Of a stretch of DNA of 37,167 nucleotides, positions 1 to 9,219 are shown piece after piece. The notes below the pieces were generated by a model. It was given only the letters and a program-made list of their open reading frames with translations. It had not been told where the DNA came from and did no database searches. Each line of letters opens with the position of its first letter. The first letter of the stretch is position 1. Position numbers and translations under genes: made by a program. The stretch covers positions 1 through 37,167 of the forward strand of contig JACNKR010000026.1 in assembly GCA_014381925.1 (NCBI GenBank), written 5' to 3'. The stretch comes from Fidelibacterota bacterium. GTDB taxonomy: Bacteria > Fidelibacterota > Marinisomatia > SCGC-AAA003-L08 > GCA-2689995.

Positions 1-1
1 C

Positions 2-409
2 CATGCTTTTGGTACAATCATTTTATTCCCAGCTGATGGTTCTGTTTATAGATGGGTTACTAATAAACCTATTAAAACTGGGGATGAATTTCAATTTTCA
101 ACATCAAGCTTATCAATAAAGAAAAATGATATTGCGCTAAATAATTATTATTTAATTTCAGCTTTTCCTAATCCATTTAATCCAATTACGACTATAAAAT
201 TTAACATACCAATTATGACACTAAAAGAAGTTACTATTGAAATTTTTAATTTAAATGGAAAACTAATTGAAACAATAATTGATAATCAAAAATTATCAGG
301 TGAGATTAGAATAAATTGGAATGGTAATTTATCTCCTTCTGGGATATATTTTATAAAATTAAAAATTGATAATTCAATTTCTACTCATAAGATAATATTA
401 TTAAAATAA
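2..409 (+). CDS. 3' end of a secreted protein with a type IX sorting domain (partial)
   Basis: The frame is open from the window edge and ends with TAA at 407-409, so only the last 135 residues are visible and the start lies outside. The final 80 or so residues form a Por-secretion-system (type IX) C-terminal sorting domain. Visible signs are the PNPFNP motif, then alternating beta-strand residues with an IFNLNGKLIET core, the NWNG and SGIYF turns, and a Lys-rich end (KIILLK). In this family the domain targets the protein across the outer membrane and is then cleaved or anchored. The sorting domain closely resembles the one ending at 31853 on the other strand. Nothing upstream identifies the passenger function. 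The internal ATG at 215 is not the true start because the domain begins before it. Confidence 0.85.
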   Translation, partial: HAFGTIILFPADGSVYRWVTNKPIKTGDEFQFSTSSLSIKKNDIALNNYYLISAFPNPFNPITTIKFNIPIMTLKEVTIEIFNLNGKLIETIIDNQKLSGEIRINWNGNLSPSGIYFIKLKIDNSISTHKIILLK

Positions 410-813
410 TGAAACATACATTTTATATTTCAGAGGTTTATTTAAGTATAATCTATTTGTTAACACTTTCCTACCTCAAATAACGTTGTGTTAAGTACCT
501 TTTTCATCTTAATTCAAATCTTTTTTTAGAAAACAAGAGGGCTATTTAGACTGTGTTGAAGAATTTTACCTAAACTGATCTGGGTAATTTAAATAATCAA
601 TCCAAACATTTAATTGGCCGTAGTCGTGGCATTCTAATATTAGTAAGATTTTTATTAAAATAAAAACTATGTAATTCTTTAAAAATTATTCTTTTCTTTT
701 GCTTTACAAATTAAAAGGTGAATAAATTGGAATTAATGGAAAATTTAACATTTAACTATTGGTGTCACATTTAAAGGGTAAAACTGCTCCGCGCGTGTTC
801 GCTATACAGAATT
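410..813. other. Non-coding spacer between the secreted-protein gene and the trp leader
   Basis: I see no convincing coding frame, tRNA or terminator directly after the stop at 409. The stretch is AT-rich up to about 775. A short, more GC-rich patch at about 787-803 (CTCCGCGCGTGTTCGC) stands out and directly precedes the hairpin before trpE. The trp operon promoter must lie somewhere here, but no unambiguous -35/-10 pair is visible. Confidence 0.5.
716..774 (+). promoter_or_regulatory. Candidate trp leader peptide (MENLTFNYWCHI)
   Basis: An ATG at 736 opens a 12-codon frame ending with TAA at 772-774 and containing adjacent Tyr and Trp codons. An AAGGTGA element at 716-722 could serve as ribosome binding site; in-frame GTG (718) and TTG (727) are alternative starts. 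The frame sits about 40 nt before the hairpin terminator that precedes trpE, the position expected of an attenuation leader. It holds only one Trp codon, against two or three in classic trpL peptides, and I could not draw a convincing antiterminator. It may be a chance frame. Confidence 0.3.
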
Positions 814-840
814 AACCCCGAATTTTACTTCGGGGTTTTT
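814..840 (+). terminator. Intrinsic terminator or attenuator just before trpE
   Basis: A perfect 9-bp stem (814-822 AACCCCGAA paired with 829-837 TTCGGGGTT) closes a 6-nt loop. The T residues at the end of the stem and just after it form a run of five (836-840). It is by far the strongest hairpin seen between genes. It ends only 10 nt before the trpE ATG, too close to be simply the end of the gene stopping at 409. An attenuation role in front of the trp operon is inferred from position. Confidence 0.75.
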
Positions 841-849
841 ATTTATAAA

Positions 850-2313
850 ATGAAATATACTGAATTTATATCATTATCAAAAAATTATAAAACAATACCT
901 GTTTACAAACGGATTATTGCAGATTTACTCACCCCTATTTCTGCATATATGAAACTCACAAAATCCTCAACATATTCATTTATTTTTGAATCCGTTGAGA
1001 AAGGTGAACAATATGGGCGATATTCATTTATTGGTAGAGATCCAATAAAAATATATAAAGCAGAAAATCAAAATTCATATAATCTCATAAATAATTCGTG
1101 GGAAATATTAAATAAACCATTTCTTCATATTTTAAAAAATGAGTTAAAAGATAATAATGCGCCTAAATTGGAAGGCCTTCCATCATTTACAGGAGGATGG
1201 GTAGGAAATTTAGGATATGAAAGTATTCAATGGATTGAAAATATTCCAATTCATACAAAAGATAATATTAATACACCAGATGCAATGTTTATGTTTTTCA
1301 ATGAAATTATTGCATTTGATCATTTAAAAAATGAAATTATTTTATTTTCAAATGTACATGTAACAAAAAATACAAACTTAAAAAATGCATTTATAGAAGC
1401 GAATAATAAAATTGATAAAATGGGAGAATCGCTACATGCAGATATAGATTACCAAACCCCAAAAAAATCTAAAAAATCAAAATCAAAATCAAATGTTTCA
1501 AAAATAAATTTCTTAAATTCAATCAAAAAGACAAAAGAATATATAAAATCAGGTGATGTATTTCAACTTGTTTTAAGTCAACAATTTAACCGAAAAACAA
1601 ATGTTGACCCAATAACCTTGTATAGAGCATTACGCATAATAAATCCATCTCCTTATATGTTTTTATTGAACATGGGTGAGTTTGAAATTATTGGAGCTTC
1701 GCCAGAATTACTTGTAAAAGTTGAAAATGAAAATATTGAAATAAGACCTATTGCTGGTACTCGTCCAAGAGGAAAGAATTCCATTGAAGATATTGAATTA
1801 TCAAAAGATTTATTAAATGATGAAAAAGAACGAGCAGAACATTTAATGTTAGTTGATTTAGGGCGAAATGATGTTGGGAAATCTGCAGAGATAAATTCAG
1901 TGAAAGTAAAAGAATTTATGAAGGTTGAATATTATTCTCATGTGATGCATATTGTTTCAGATATTCAAGGAAAATTAGCGAAAGGAAATGATGTTTTTGA
2001 TGCTCTATATTCAGGGTTTCCAGCAGGTACACTAACAGGTGCACCTAAAATTAGAGCCATGGAAATAATTAATAAATTAGAAAATTGTAAACGCGGAGTA
2101 TATTCTGGGGCGATTGGATATTTTGACTTTACGGGCGATATGAATACGTGCATCGCAATTAGAACAATGGTTTTAAAAGACAATATTGTTTATTTTCAAT
2201 CTGGAGCAGGGATTGTATATGATTCTGACCCTGAAAAAGAATACGAGGAAACTATAAATAAAGCAAAAGCAATAAATTCGGCGATTGACTTTGCTGAAAA
2301 TGGATTAATATAA
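850..2313 (+). CDS. trpE: Anthranilate synthase component I
   Basis: Converts chorismate to anthranilate using ammonia supplied by TrpG, the first committed step of tryptophan synthesis, in the cytoplasm. At 487 residues it is normal for the family. An N-terminal regulatory domain with an ES-containing motif (FIFESVEKG, about residues 44-52) resembles the tryptophan feedback site. The C-terminal chorismate-binding domain shows GDVFQLVLSQ, IIGASPELLV, RPIAGTRPRG, DLGRNDVGK, FPAGTLTGAPK and GAGIVYDSDP, all diagnostic of TrpE. The close PabB paralogue is less likely because the full trp set follows. The ATG lies 10 nt after the hairpin terminator with no obvious Shine-Dalgarno. Its TAA overlaps the trpG ATG by one base (TAATG), suggesting translational coupling of the two subunits. 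Confidence 0.96.
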   Translation: MKYTEFISLSKNYKTIPVYKRIIADLLTPISAYMKLTKSSTYSFIFESVEKGEQYGRYSFIGRDPIKIYKAENQNSYNLINNSWEILNKPFLHILKNELKDNNAPKLEGLPSFTGGWVGNLGYESIQWIENIPIHTKDNINTPDAMFMFFNEIIAFDHLKNEIILFSNVHVTKNTNLKNAFIEANNKIDKMGESLHADIDYQTPKKSKKSKSKSNVSKINFLNSIKKTKEYIKSGDVFQLVLSQQFNRKTNVDPITLYRALRIINPSPYMFLLNMGEFEIIGASPELLVKVENENIEIRPIAGTRPRGKNSIEDIELSKDLLNDEKERAEHLMLVDLGRNDVGKSAEINSVKVKEFMKVEYYSHVMHIVSDIQGKLAKGNDVFDALYSGFPAGTLTGAPKIRAMEIINKLENCKRGVYSGAIGYFDFTGDMNTCIAIRTMVLKDNIVYFQSGAGIVYDSDPEKEYEETINKAKAINSAIDFAENGLI

Positions 2314-2891
2314 TGATATTGATAATTGATAATTATGATTCTTTCACCTATAATTTAGTACAATATATTGGCTCAATAAATCCAAACCTAGAAGTTATTA
2401 GAAATGACAAAATTACACTTGAAGAAATAAAAGAAAAAAATCCGACACATATCGTCATCTCTCCCGGACCAGGAAAACCAGAAGATGCAGGAATTTCCAT
2501 TGAAATTATTAAAGAATTTGGCGAATATATTCCAATTCTTGGAATTTGCTTAGGTCATCAGGCAATCACCGTTGCTTATGGTGGTAGTGTAAACAGAGCT
2601 GATGAAATTATACATGGAAAAACATCAATCATAAATCATTTTAATTCAAAATTATTTCATAATATTCCCCAACAATTCAAAGCAACACGATATCATTCTT
2701 TAGTTGCAATGAAAGATAATTTTCCAACAGAATTAAGAATTATTGCAGAATTAAAAAATGGATTAATTATGGGACTTGAACATAAAAAGTTTCCAATTTA
2801 TGGGGTGCAATTTCACCCAGAATCTATCATTACAGAACATGGCATACAGTTAATAGAAAATTTTATCAATATTTCTAAATTAAATACTTAA
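2313..2891 (+). CDS. trpG: Anthranilate synthase component II (glutamine amidotransferase)
   Basis: Class I glutamine amidotransferase that releases ammonia from glutamine for TrpE. It has 192 residues and is a single domain without a fused TrpD. It opens with the typical IIDNYDSFTYNLVQY. An oxyanion-region PGPGKPEDAG follows at about 51-60, then the nucleophile Cys79 in GICLGHQA, and the His168/Glu170 pair in GVQFHPES, so the catalytic triad is complete. The same subunit could also serve PabB for folate synthesis, as in several bacteria; no pab gene is visible here. It is followed by a 46-nt gap before trpD, the longest gap in the operon. Confidence 0.96.
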   Translation: MILIIDNYDSFTYNLVQYIGSINPNLEVIRNDKITLEEIKEKNPTHIVISPGPGKPEDAGISIEIIKEFGEYIPILGICLGHQAITVAYGGSVNRADEIIHGKTSIINHFNSKLFHNIPQQFKATRYHSLVAMKDNFPTELRIIAELKNGLIMGLEHKKFPIYGVQFHPESIITEHGIQLIENFINISKLNT

Positions 2892-2937
2892 AAATTAAAG
2901 CTATATTGATAAGATATGAAAATATAAGAGATAAAAT

Positions 2938-3942
2938 ATGAAAAAAATCATAGAACAATTATTAGGTCATCAAAGCCTAACTCAAAAAGAGTCAAGAAAT
3001 GTCATGTACAGCATTATGTCTGGTGAATTTAATGATGCACAAATTTCAGGCTTTTTAATTGCATTAAGGGCTAAAGGTGAATCCTCTGCTGAAATTACAG
3101 GGTTTGCTCAAGCAATGAGAGAAAAAATGACACCAATCAATATTCAAAGTGATGCAATGGATATGTGTGGTACGGGAGGTGATGCGAAAGGAACATTCAA
3201 CATTTCAACAGCGTCTTCATTTATTGTCGCTGGTGCAGGTGTTCATGTTGCAAAACACGGTAATCGCTCCATGACTTCCAAATCAGGATCAGCAGATGTA
3301 TTAACTGCATTAGGAGTAGACATTACATTATCACCAGAAAAAGTGTCTAATTGTATTGATGAAATTGGGATTGGCTTTATGTTTGCCCCCTCCTTACACC
3401 CCGCAATGAAATATGCTATGGGTGCACGAACTGCACTTGCAACACGAACTGTATTTAATATATTGGGGCCATTGTGTAATCCTGCAGGAGTAAAAAGACA
3501 ATTAGTTGGTATTTTTGAAGGAAGCCTTACAGATAAAATAGCTGAAGTATTAAAAAAGTTAGAATCTAAAACAGCAATGATTGTTCATGGGTATGATGGA
3601 TTAGATGAAATTTCAACTACATCTTCAACAAAAATTAGCTATTTAAAATTAGATAAAACCATTAAATCAATGGCAATTTCACCTTCTGATTTTGGATTTT
3701 CTACAACAACTCTCGATAGTTTAAAAGGTGGAACACCTGAAGAAAATGCAAAAATAATTATGAATATTTTAGATGGAACGGACAAAGGACCCAAAAGAGA
3801 TATCCTTATTTTAAATGCCGCTGGAGGAATACTCGTTGGTGGTAAAGTGGATTCATTCAAAGATGGAATTAAATATGCAGAAGAATCAGTAGATTCAGGT
3901 AAAGCCTTAAATAAATTAAATAAACTCATCGCGATAAAATGA
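2938..3942 (+). CDS. trpD: Anthranilate phosphoribosyltransferase
   Basis: Transfers the phosphoribosyl group from PRPP to anthranilate, the second step of the pathway. It is 334 residues long, the usual size of the free-standing enzyme. Visible signatures are CGTGGD (77-82, PRPP binding), NIST, KHGNRSMTSKSGSADVL (about 106-122) and GARTALATRTVFNILGPL, which places it in the TrpD family rather than among the thymidine phosphorylase relatives. The start is an ATG at 2938 after a short AT-rich gap. The TGA stop overlaps the trpC ATG (ATGA), so trpC is probably coupled to it. Confidence 0.96.
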   Translation: MKKIIEQLLGHQSLTQKESRNVMYSIMSGEFNDAQISGFLIALRAKGESSAEITGFAQAMREKMTPINIQSDAMDMCGTGGDAKGTFNISTASSFIVAGAGVHVAKHGNRSMTSKSGSADVLTALGVDITLSPEKVSNCIDEIGIGFMFAPSLHPAMKYAMGARTALATRTVFNILGPLCNPAGVKRQLVGIFEGSLTDKIAEVLKKLESKTAMIVHGYDGLDEISTTSSTKISYLKLDKTIKSMAISPSDFGFSTTTLDSLKGGTPEENAKIIMNILDGTDKGPKRDILILNAAGGILVGGKVDSFKDGIKYAEESVDSGKALNKLNKLIAIK

Positions 3943-4721
3943 ATATTCTTGATAAAATTATTGAGAAAAAACAAACTGAAATTGAAATTGCATCAAAGAT
4001 TAATCCAATTGAACAATTAAAAGAAACGCAACGATTATTTAAAATTAGAGATTTTAAAAATTCATTAATTTCAAATGATATTTCAATTATTGCAGAAATA
4101 AAATTTAAGTCACCATCAGCGGGGAATTTATTAAAAAATATACTTCCTGGGAAAATATCAAAATCATACGAAATGAATGGAGCATCTGCAATTTCAGTTC
4201 TTACGGATAATCATTTTTTTGGTGGTAATTTAAATTTTATTCATGAAGTAAAATCAAATTGTGAAATTCCTGTTTTAAGAAAAGATTTCATTATTACTGA
4301 ATATCAAATTTGGGAGTCCTTTACTTTTGGAGCTGATGCAATATTATTAATATCTGATGCATTAGAATTTGAAAAATTAAAAGATTTATATCAATTATCA
4401 AAAGAATTAGGCTTATCTGTTTTACTCGAAAGCCACTCAAAAAAATCTCTTGACAATACATTAAAATTAAACCCTGAAATATTAGGTATTAATTGTCGAA
4501 ATTTAAAAACAATGGAAACTGATTTAGATTGGTTTAAAAATTGTATCCCTAATATTAATCATGAATGTATTAAAATAGCTGAAAGTGGAATAAAAAATCC
4601 TAATGATTTACAATTAATTAAAAATTTAGGTTATAACGGAGCATTAATTGGTACACAATTTATGAAAAGTGGTAAACCGGGGAATGCACTAGCAAAAATT
4701 TTAGGTCGAGTTCCAAAATGA
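3939..4721 (+). CDS. trpC: Indole-3-glycerol phosphate synthase
   Basis: Closes the ring of carboxyphenylaminodeoxyribulose phosphate to indole-3-glycerol phosphate. It is 260 residues long, a monofunctional TIM barrel not fused to TrpF. The barrel strands carry the expected AEIKFKSPSAG (about 52-62), LRKDF with the catalytic Lys115, GADAILLI, GINCRNL, AESGI and LIGTQFMKSG phosphate-binding loops. It overlaps trpD by 4 nt at its start and trpF by 4 nt at its end (both ATGA). No missing active-site element was noticed. Confidence 0.96.
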   Translation: MNILDKIIEKKQTEIEIASKINPIEQLKETQRLFKIRDFKNSLISNDISIIAEIKFKSPSAGNLLKNILPGKISKSYEMNGASAISVLTDNHFFGGNLNFIHEVKSNCEIPVLRKDFIITEYQIWESFTFGADAILLISDALEFEKLKDLYQLSKELGLSVLLESHSKKSLDNTLKLNPEILGINCRNLKTMETDLDWFKNCIPNINHECIKIAESGIKNPNDLQLIKNLGYNGALIGTQFMKSGKPGNALAKILGRVPK

Positions 4722-5359
4722 TACCCATAAAAATTTGTGGAATTTCAAATATTGAAAGCTTGAAAATTGTATTAAAATACCCTGTATCTGCGATTGGGTT
4801 TATTTTTTATAATAAAAGTCCACGATTTATTACCCCAATTGAAGCAACTGAATTATCAAAACATATTCCCCAATCTATAAAAAAAGTGGGTGTTTTTGTT
4901 AATGAAAAAGTAGAAAAAATTAAACAGATTTGCAATCATGTAAAATTAGATTTCATTCAATTACATGGTAATGAACGCCAAGATTATATCAATAATTTTT
5001 CAACTCCGATTATTAAAGCAATACGAGTTGGAAATGATTTCACCTCTCAAACATTGAAAAATTATAAAGTTCATTCATTTTTATTAGATACATTTCAACC
5101 TGGAATATTTGGCGGAACAGGTGAAACATTTAATTGGGATTTAATCAAAAAACTAGAATCACCTATACCCATTATTTTATCTGGAGGCTTAAATCCTCAA
5201 AATATTTTGACCGCCGTTAATAACGTAAATCCATCTGCCATTGATATAAATAGTGGCGTTGAAAAATGTCCTGGTGAAAAAGATGAATTAAAGATTTCTA
5301 CATTATTTAATAATTTAACAACTGAAACGCAAAATATAAATATTTTCAATGAAATATAA
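4718..5359 (+). CDS. trpF: Phosphoribosylanthranilate isomerase
   Basis: Amadori rearrangement of phosphoribosylanthranilate, logically the step before TrpC. It is 213 residues long and a TIM barrel. The catalytic Cys7 in KICGIS and the general-acid Asp124 in LLDTF are present, followed by [16 protein letters not shown] and the terminal phosphate loop DINSGVE (commonly DVSSGVE, so slightly variant). It starts in a 4-nt ATGA overlap with trpC and overlaps trpB by 11 nt. The last dozen residues are low-complexity and poorly conserved, typical of sequence that exists only because of the overlap. Confidence 0.95.
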   Translation: MIPIKICGISNIESLKIVLKYPVSAIGFIFYNKSPRFITPIEATELSKHIPQSIKKVGVFVNEKVEKIKQICNHVKLDFIQLHGNERQDYINNFSTPIIKAIRVGNDFTSQTLKNYKVHSFLLDTFQPGIFGGTGETFNWDLIKKLESPIPIILSGGLNPQNILTAVNNVNPSAIDINSGVEKCPGEKDELKISTLFNNLTTETQNINIFNEI

Positions 5360-6548
5360 TCAACCCGATAGTTATGGGCATTTTAATCAATTTGGTGGAA
5401 AATATGTTCCAGAAACATTAATACCTGCAATTTCAGAATTAGAAAAATTATACGTAGCTGAAAAATCTAATCCTGAGTTTATATCTACATTAAAAAAATT
5501 ATTAAAACATTATTCAGGCCGCCCCACTCCTTTATACTTTGCAGAAAGAATATCAAATGACTTAGGATTTAATGTTTTCTTAAAACGGGAAGACTTGAAT
5601 CATACCGGTGCACATAAAATAAATAATGCACTTGGACAAATTTTATTAGCAAAAAAAATGGGTAAAACCAGAATAATTGCTGAAACGGGTGCTGGAATGC
5701 ATGGGGTCGCTACTGCAACAGTTTCTGCTCAATTTGGATTAAAATGTGTTATTTACATGGGCGAAGAGGATATAAGACGACAAAAATTAAATGTATTCCG
5801 AATGAATTTACTTGGGGCAGAAGTTAGATCTGTATCATCTGGTAGCAAAACTTTAAAAGATGCAACCAATGAAGCAATTCGTGATTGGGTTACGAATGTA
5901 GAAAATACCTATTATTTAATTGGCTCTGTTGTTGGTCCACACCCCTACCCAATGATGGTTAGAGATTTTCAATCAATAATTGGGACTGAAACTAAACAGC
6001 AATTTAGGGAAATAAAAAAATCGACCTCTATATTACCCGACTTCGTAATTGCATGTGTTGGTGGTGGTTCAAATGCAATCGGAATGTTTTACCCGTTTAT
6101 AAATGACAAGGTAAAATTAATTGGAGTGGAAGCAGGTGGACATGGTGTAAATACAGACAAACATGCCGCTACAATGACAAAAGGTGAATTAGGGATTCTC
6201 CATGGTTCAGCAAGTTTCTTACTTCAAACAAAAGATGGGCAAATTAAACTCCCCCATTCTATTTCTGCAGGACTTGATTATCCTGGAGTTGGCCCAGAAC
6301 ATAGTTTGCTAAAATCTATAAATAGAGCTAATTATTTTTCAGTAACTGATGATGAAGCTGTTTTAGCATTTCAATGGCTAAGTAAAAAAGAAGGAATATT
6401 GCCAGCCTTAGAATCCTCTCATGCACTTGCTTATTTAAAACAAAAAAATAATGGAATTAAGCCCAATCAAAATGTGATAATTTGCCTTTCTGGGCGTGGA
6501 GATAAAGATGTGCATACAATTGCAGATTATTTAGGTACAGAAATTTGA
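5349..6548 (+). CDS. trpB: Tryptophan synthase beta chain
   Basis: PLP enzyme that condenses indole with serine to give tryptophan. It is 399 residues long and of the TrpB1 type, the form that pairs with TrpA. The PLP lysine is Lys90 in [13 protein letters not shown] and the catalytic Glu112 lies in AETGAGMHG. The cofactor phosphate loop GGGSNAIG and the C-terminal LSGRGDKD are intact. It starts inside trpF (11-nt overlap) and ends in a 4-nt overlap with trpA, consistent with balanced production of the alpha2beta2 complex. Confidence 0.97.
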   Translation: MKYNQPDSYGHFNQFGGKYVPETLIPAISELEKLYVAEKSNPEFISTLKKLLKHYSGRPTPLYFAERISNDLGFNVFLKREDLNHTGAHKINNALGQILLAKKMGKTRIIAETGAGMHGVATATVSAQFGLKCVIYMGEEDIRRQKLNVFRMNLLGAEVRSVSSGSKTLKDATNEAIRDWVTNVENTYYLIGSVVGPHPYPMMVRDFQSIIGTETKQQFREIKKSTSILPDFVIACVGGGSNAIGMFYPFINDKVKLIGVEAGGHGVNTDKHAATMTKGELGILHGSASFLLQTKDGQIKLPHSISAGLDYPGVGPEHSLLKSINRANYFSVTDDEAVLAFQWLSKKEGILPALESSHALAYLKQKNNGIKPNQNVIICLSGRGDKDVHTIADYLGTEI

Positions 6549-7315
6549 ATCGTATAAGTGACATATTTAAAACTAAATCTGAAAAAGTAATTCCTTTTTT
6601 AACTGCTGGATATCCTACTTTAAATGATACCGTAGATATGGTACTTTCAGCTGAAAAAGCAGGTGCAGATATGATTGAAATAGGAATGCCATTTTCTGAC
6701 CCACTTGCAGATGGTCCAATTATTCAAAAAGCAAGTCAAATCGCAATTGAGAATGGTGTAAATATAAAATGGATTTTAGAAACGGTGTATAAAATTAGAA
6801 CATATTCTGAAATTCCAATCGTGTTAATGGGATATATAAATCCAATAATTAAATATGGATTAAAAAAGTTTTTAACGGAATGTAATTCAAGTGGAGTTGA
6901 TGGTCTAATTATTCCTGATTTACCACCAGAAGAAGCAACAGAATTCATAGAAAAATGTAAAATAAACAAAATTAGTCCAATATTATTGGTTGCTCCCAAC
7001 ACTGAAAATAAACGGATAAAATATATTTCTCATTTAGCAGGAGATTTAATTTATTGTGTTTCAATTTTAGGAATAACAGGATCAAAATCTTCAAAGAATA
7101 ATAATCTTGAAAAATATTTACAACGCGTAAAAATATATAGTGAATGTCCATTTGTTGTTGGGTTTGGAATTTCTACTCGCAACGATGTGAGAAGTATTAA
7201 TAAAATCTCCGATGGAGCAGTAATCGGAAGTGCAATTATTAATAAATTCAATAAAAATGAATCGCCCCAGGAAACAGTTTTTAACTATATTAAGGAATTA
7301 AGAGGAAATGAATAA
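6545..7315 (+). CDS. trpA: Tryptophan synthase alpha chain (TTG start)
   Basis: Cleaves indole-3-glycerol phosphate to indole and glyceraldehyde 3-phosphate and channels indole to TrpB. It is 256 residues long. The catalytic pair Glu46 (EIGMPFSDP) and Asp56 (PLADGP) is present, along with [20 protein letters not shown] and the phosphate loop VVGFGIS...GAVIGSAI. The start is a TTG whose last two bases are shared with the trpB stop (TTGA), directly analogous to the ATGA overlaps elsewhere. No ATG upstream of the conserved N-terminus is available. It overlaps the next gene by 8 nt. Confidence 0.95.
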   Translation: MNRISDIFKTKSEKVIPFLTAGYPTLNDTVDMVLSAEKAGADMIEIGMPFSDPLADGPIIQKASQIAIENGVNIKWILETVYKIRTYSEIPIVLMGYINPIIKYGLKKFLTECNSSGVDGLIIPDLPPEEATEFIEKCKINKISPILLVAPNTENKRIKYISHLAGDLIYCVSILGITGSKSSKNNNLEKYLQRVKIYSECPFVVGFGISTRNDVRSINKISDGAVIGSAIINKFNKNESPQETVFNYIKELRGNE

Positions 7316-7877
7316 AATAGGACTACAAGGGGCAAAAGGAAGCTTTAGTGAAGAAGCCTCTATATTATTTGCAAAAAATCATGGTTTAGAAAATTATCAA
7401 CTTGAATATTTAATAAGCTCTGAAAATGTTTTAGCTTCATTAGAAAATGAAGAAATTGATTTTGGTATAATTGCAATGGAAAATGCCCAAGGAGGCGTAG
7501 TCATTGAAAGTGTAAATGCACTTGCTAGACACCGTTGTAAAATTTTAGAGATGTTTCACTTACAAATTAGCCAAAATTTACTTGTAATCCCAGGCACCCA
7601 TATTGGTCAAATAACAGAAATACATTCACATCAACAGGCACTTCGACAATGTAAAAATTATCTATCTGAACATTTTTGGACGAGGCCATTAGTTGAATCA
7701 GATGATACTGCAGAAGCCGCAAGAAGACTAAAAGAGGGCGAGTTACCATCTACAATTGGTGTAATAGGAAGTCACTATTGTGCTGAATTTTATAATCTAT
7801 CAATTCTTGAACCAGATATTCATGATTTAAAAAATAATCTAACTTTGTTTTTAGGTATTAAAAAGTATGGGAATTAG
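7308..7877 (+). CDS. pheA: Prephenate dehydratase domain protein, no ACT domain, variant TRF motif
   Basis: Resembles the catalytic domain of prephenate dehydratase, which makes phenylpyruvate for phenylalanine. It has 189 residues, so the usual C-terminal ACT feedback domain is absent and there is no chorismate mutase fusion. Family landmarks visible are GAKGSFSEEA (8-17), AMEN (57-60), HSHQQALRQC (107-115), DDTAEAA (132-138) and IGSHYCAEFY. Two usual active-site signatures differ: ENS/ENT reads ENA, and the near-invariant Thr-Arg-Phe reads Thr179-Leu-Phe. The Thr is kept but the Arg is lost. Placement between trpA and aroA supports an aromatic role, yet activity as a classic dehydratase is uncertain; a decarboxylase-like relative is an alternative. 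It overlaps both neighbours (8 and 11 nt). Confidence 0.75.
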   Translation: MNKIGLQGAKGSFSEEASILFAKNHGLENYQLEYLISSENVLASLENEEIDFGIIAMENAQGGVVIESVNALARHRCKILEMFHLQISQNLLVIPGTHIGQITEIHSHQQALRQCKNYLSEHFWTRPLVESDDTAEAARRLKEGELPSTIGVIGSHYCAEFYNLSILEPDIHDLKNNLTLFLGIKKYGN

Positions 7878-9114
7878 AGGTACTTTAAAACTACCAGGGG
7901 ATAAATCAATTTCCCATAGAGCACTATTGTTTTCTACATTTACCAAGGGAAAAAATTTAATTCATAATATTTCGACGGGTGAAGATGTGGAATCTACTCG
8001 TATATGTTTATTAAATAGTGGTGTGAAATCTTCTAAAAAAAATAATTCAGTTGAAATATTGGGTGGAAAATTAAAAGATTCATTAACTCCTCTTAATTGC
8101 GGAAACTCGGGTACAACAACTCGCTTAATTGCAGGACTACTTTCAGGGCAAGAAATAAATGCTACACTCATTGGGGATCAATCACTTTCATCTCGACCAA
8201 TGGATAGAATTATTAACCCATTAATTTTAATGGGATCAGATATTATATCAAATAATTTACAATTACCTTTGACAATTTCATCATCTATTATAAAAGGTAT
8301 TGAATATGAAATTCCCGTAGCGAGTGCTCAGGTAAAATCGTGTTTAATATTAGCAGGATTAGGTGCAAAAACACCATCTCATTTCTATGAAAAAACACCA
8401 ACACGAGATCATACAGAAATAATGCTAGAAAAAATGGGTGCAGATATAGCTGTAGAAAATAATTTAATTACCGTAAACCCATTAACTAAAACACTTAATA
8501 ATTATGAAATAAATATTCCTGGCGACCCATCTACTGCAGGGTTTTTTATTGGTGCAACATTAATTATTCCAAATTCTAAACTAATAATAAAAAATTTACT
8601 ATTAAATCCTTCACGAATTGGTTTAATTAAAGTACTTCAAAAGATGAACGCTCAAATTCACATCATAAGACAGTGGGATGAAATTGGTGAAACAGTTGGA
8701 GATATTCAAGTTTCTTATAGTCAATTAAATTCTATTGATTTAGTTAAGGATGATATTCCTTCAATGGTTGACGAACTTCCTATTTTTGCATTGATTGCAT
8801 CTCAAGCTGATGGCATTACAAGAGTTACAGGTGCAGAGGAACTTCGTGTAAAAGAATCAGATAGAATTAAAGCAATTTGCACAAACATGAAAGAAATTGG
8901 TGTGAATATTGTTGAGCTTAAAGATGGATTTATTATAGAAGGAAACTCAAACTTAAAAGGAGGTCATATAAAGACCTTTAATGACCATCGAATTGCAATG
9001 ACTTTTGAAATCGCGGATTTACTTTCTAATGAAAAAATAATTATTGATAATCCTAATTGTATTGACATTTCCTACCCCGAATTTAAAGAGACGTTGAAGA
9101 AAATTTCCATATAA
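7867..9114 (+). CDS. aroA: 3-phosphoshikimate 1-carboxyvinyltransferase (EPSP synthase)
   Basis: Joins shikimate 3-phosphate and phosphoenolpyruvate to give EPSP, the precursor of chorismate, and so feeds the operon's own substrate. It is 415 residues long. Visible are the N-terminal GDKSISHRA (11-19, with Lys13, Ser14 and Arg18 contacting substrate), NCGNSGTTTRL (77-87), SRPMDRI, the KESDRI segment and FNDHRIAM near the C-terminus. The NSGTT form resembles Bacillus-type enzymes. It starts 11 nt inside the pheA-like gene and ends the operon. The 105 nt after its stop show no clear terminator. Confidence 0.95.
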   Translation: MGIRGTLKLPGDKSISHRALLFSTFTKGKNLIHNISTGEDVESTRICLLNSGVKSSKKNNSVEILGGKLKDSLTPLNCGNSGTTTRLIAGLLSGQEINATLIGDQSLSSRPMDRIINPLILMGSDIISNNLQLPLTISSSIIKGIEYEIPVASAQVKSCLILAGLGAKTPSHFYEKTPTRDHTEIMLEKMGADIAVENNLITVNPLTKTLNNYEINIPGDPSTAGFFIGATLIIPNSKLIIKNLLLNPSRIGLIKVLQKMNAQIHIIRQWDEIGETVGDIQVSYSQLNSIDLVKDDIPSMVDELPIFALIASQADGITRVTGAEELRVKESDRIKAICTNMKEIGVNIVELKDGFIIEGNSNLKGGHIKTFNDHRIAMTFEIADLLSNEKIIIDNPNCIDISYPEFKETLKKISI

Positions 9115-9219
9115 CAAATTTCTACATTTTTTCAATAGTTGTGGATATTAAATAAGCGTTAATTTCTAGTCTATATCTTTTAAGTATTTTATAAATTACA
9201 AATCAATTTGGAGAGTTAA

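Noticed and set aside
774..805. T-box-like stretch (AAAGGGT followed by CCGCG) before trpE
   Set aside because: The UGGN bulge that pairs with the tRNA acceptor end is absent, the terminator arm does not overlap it, and no specifier stem was found.
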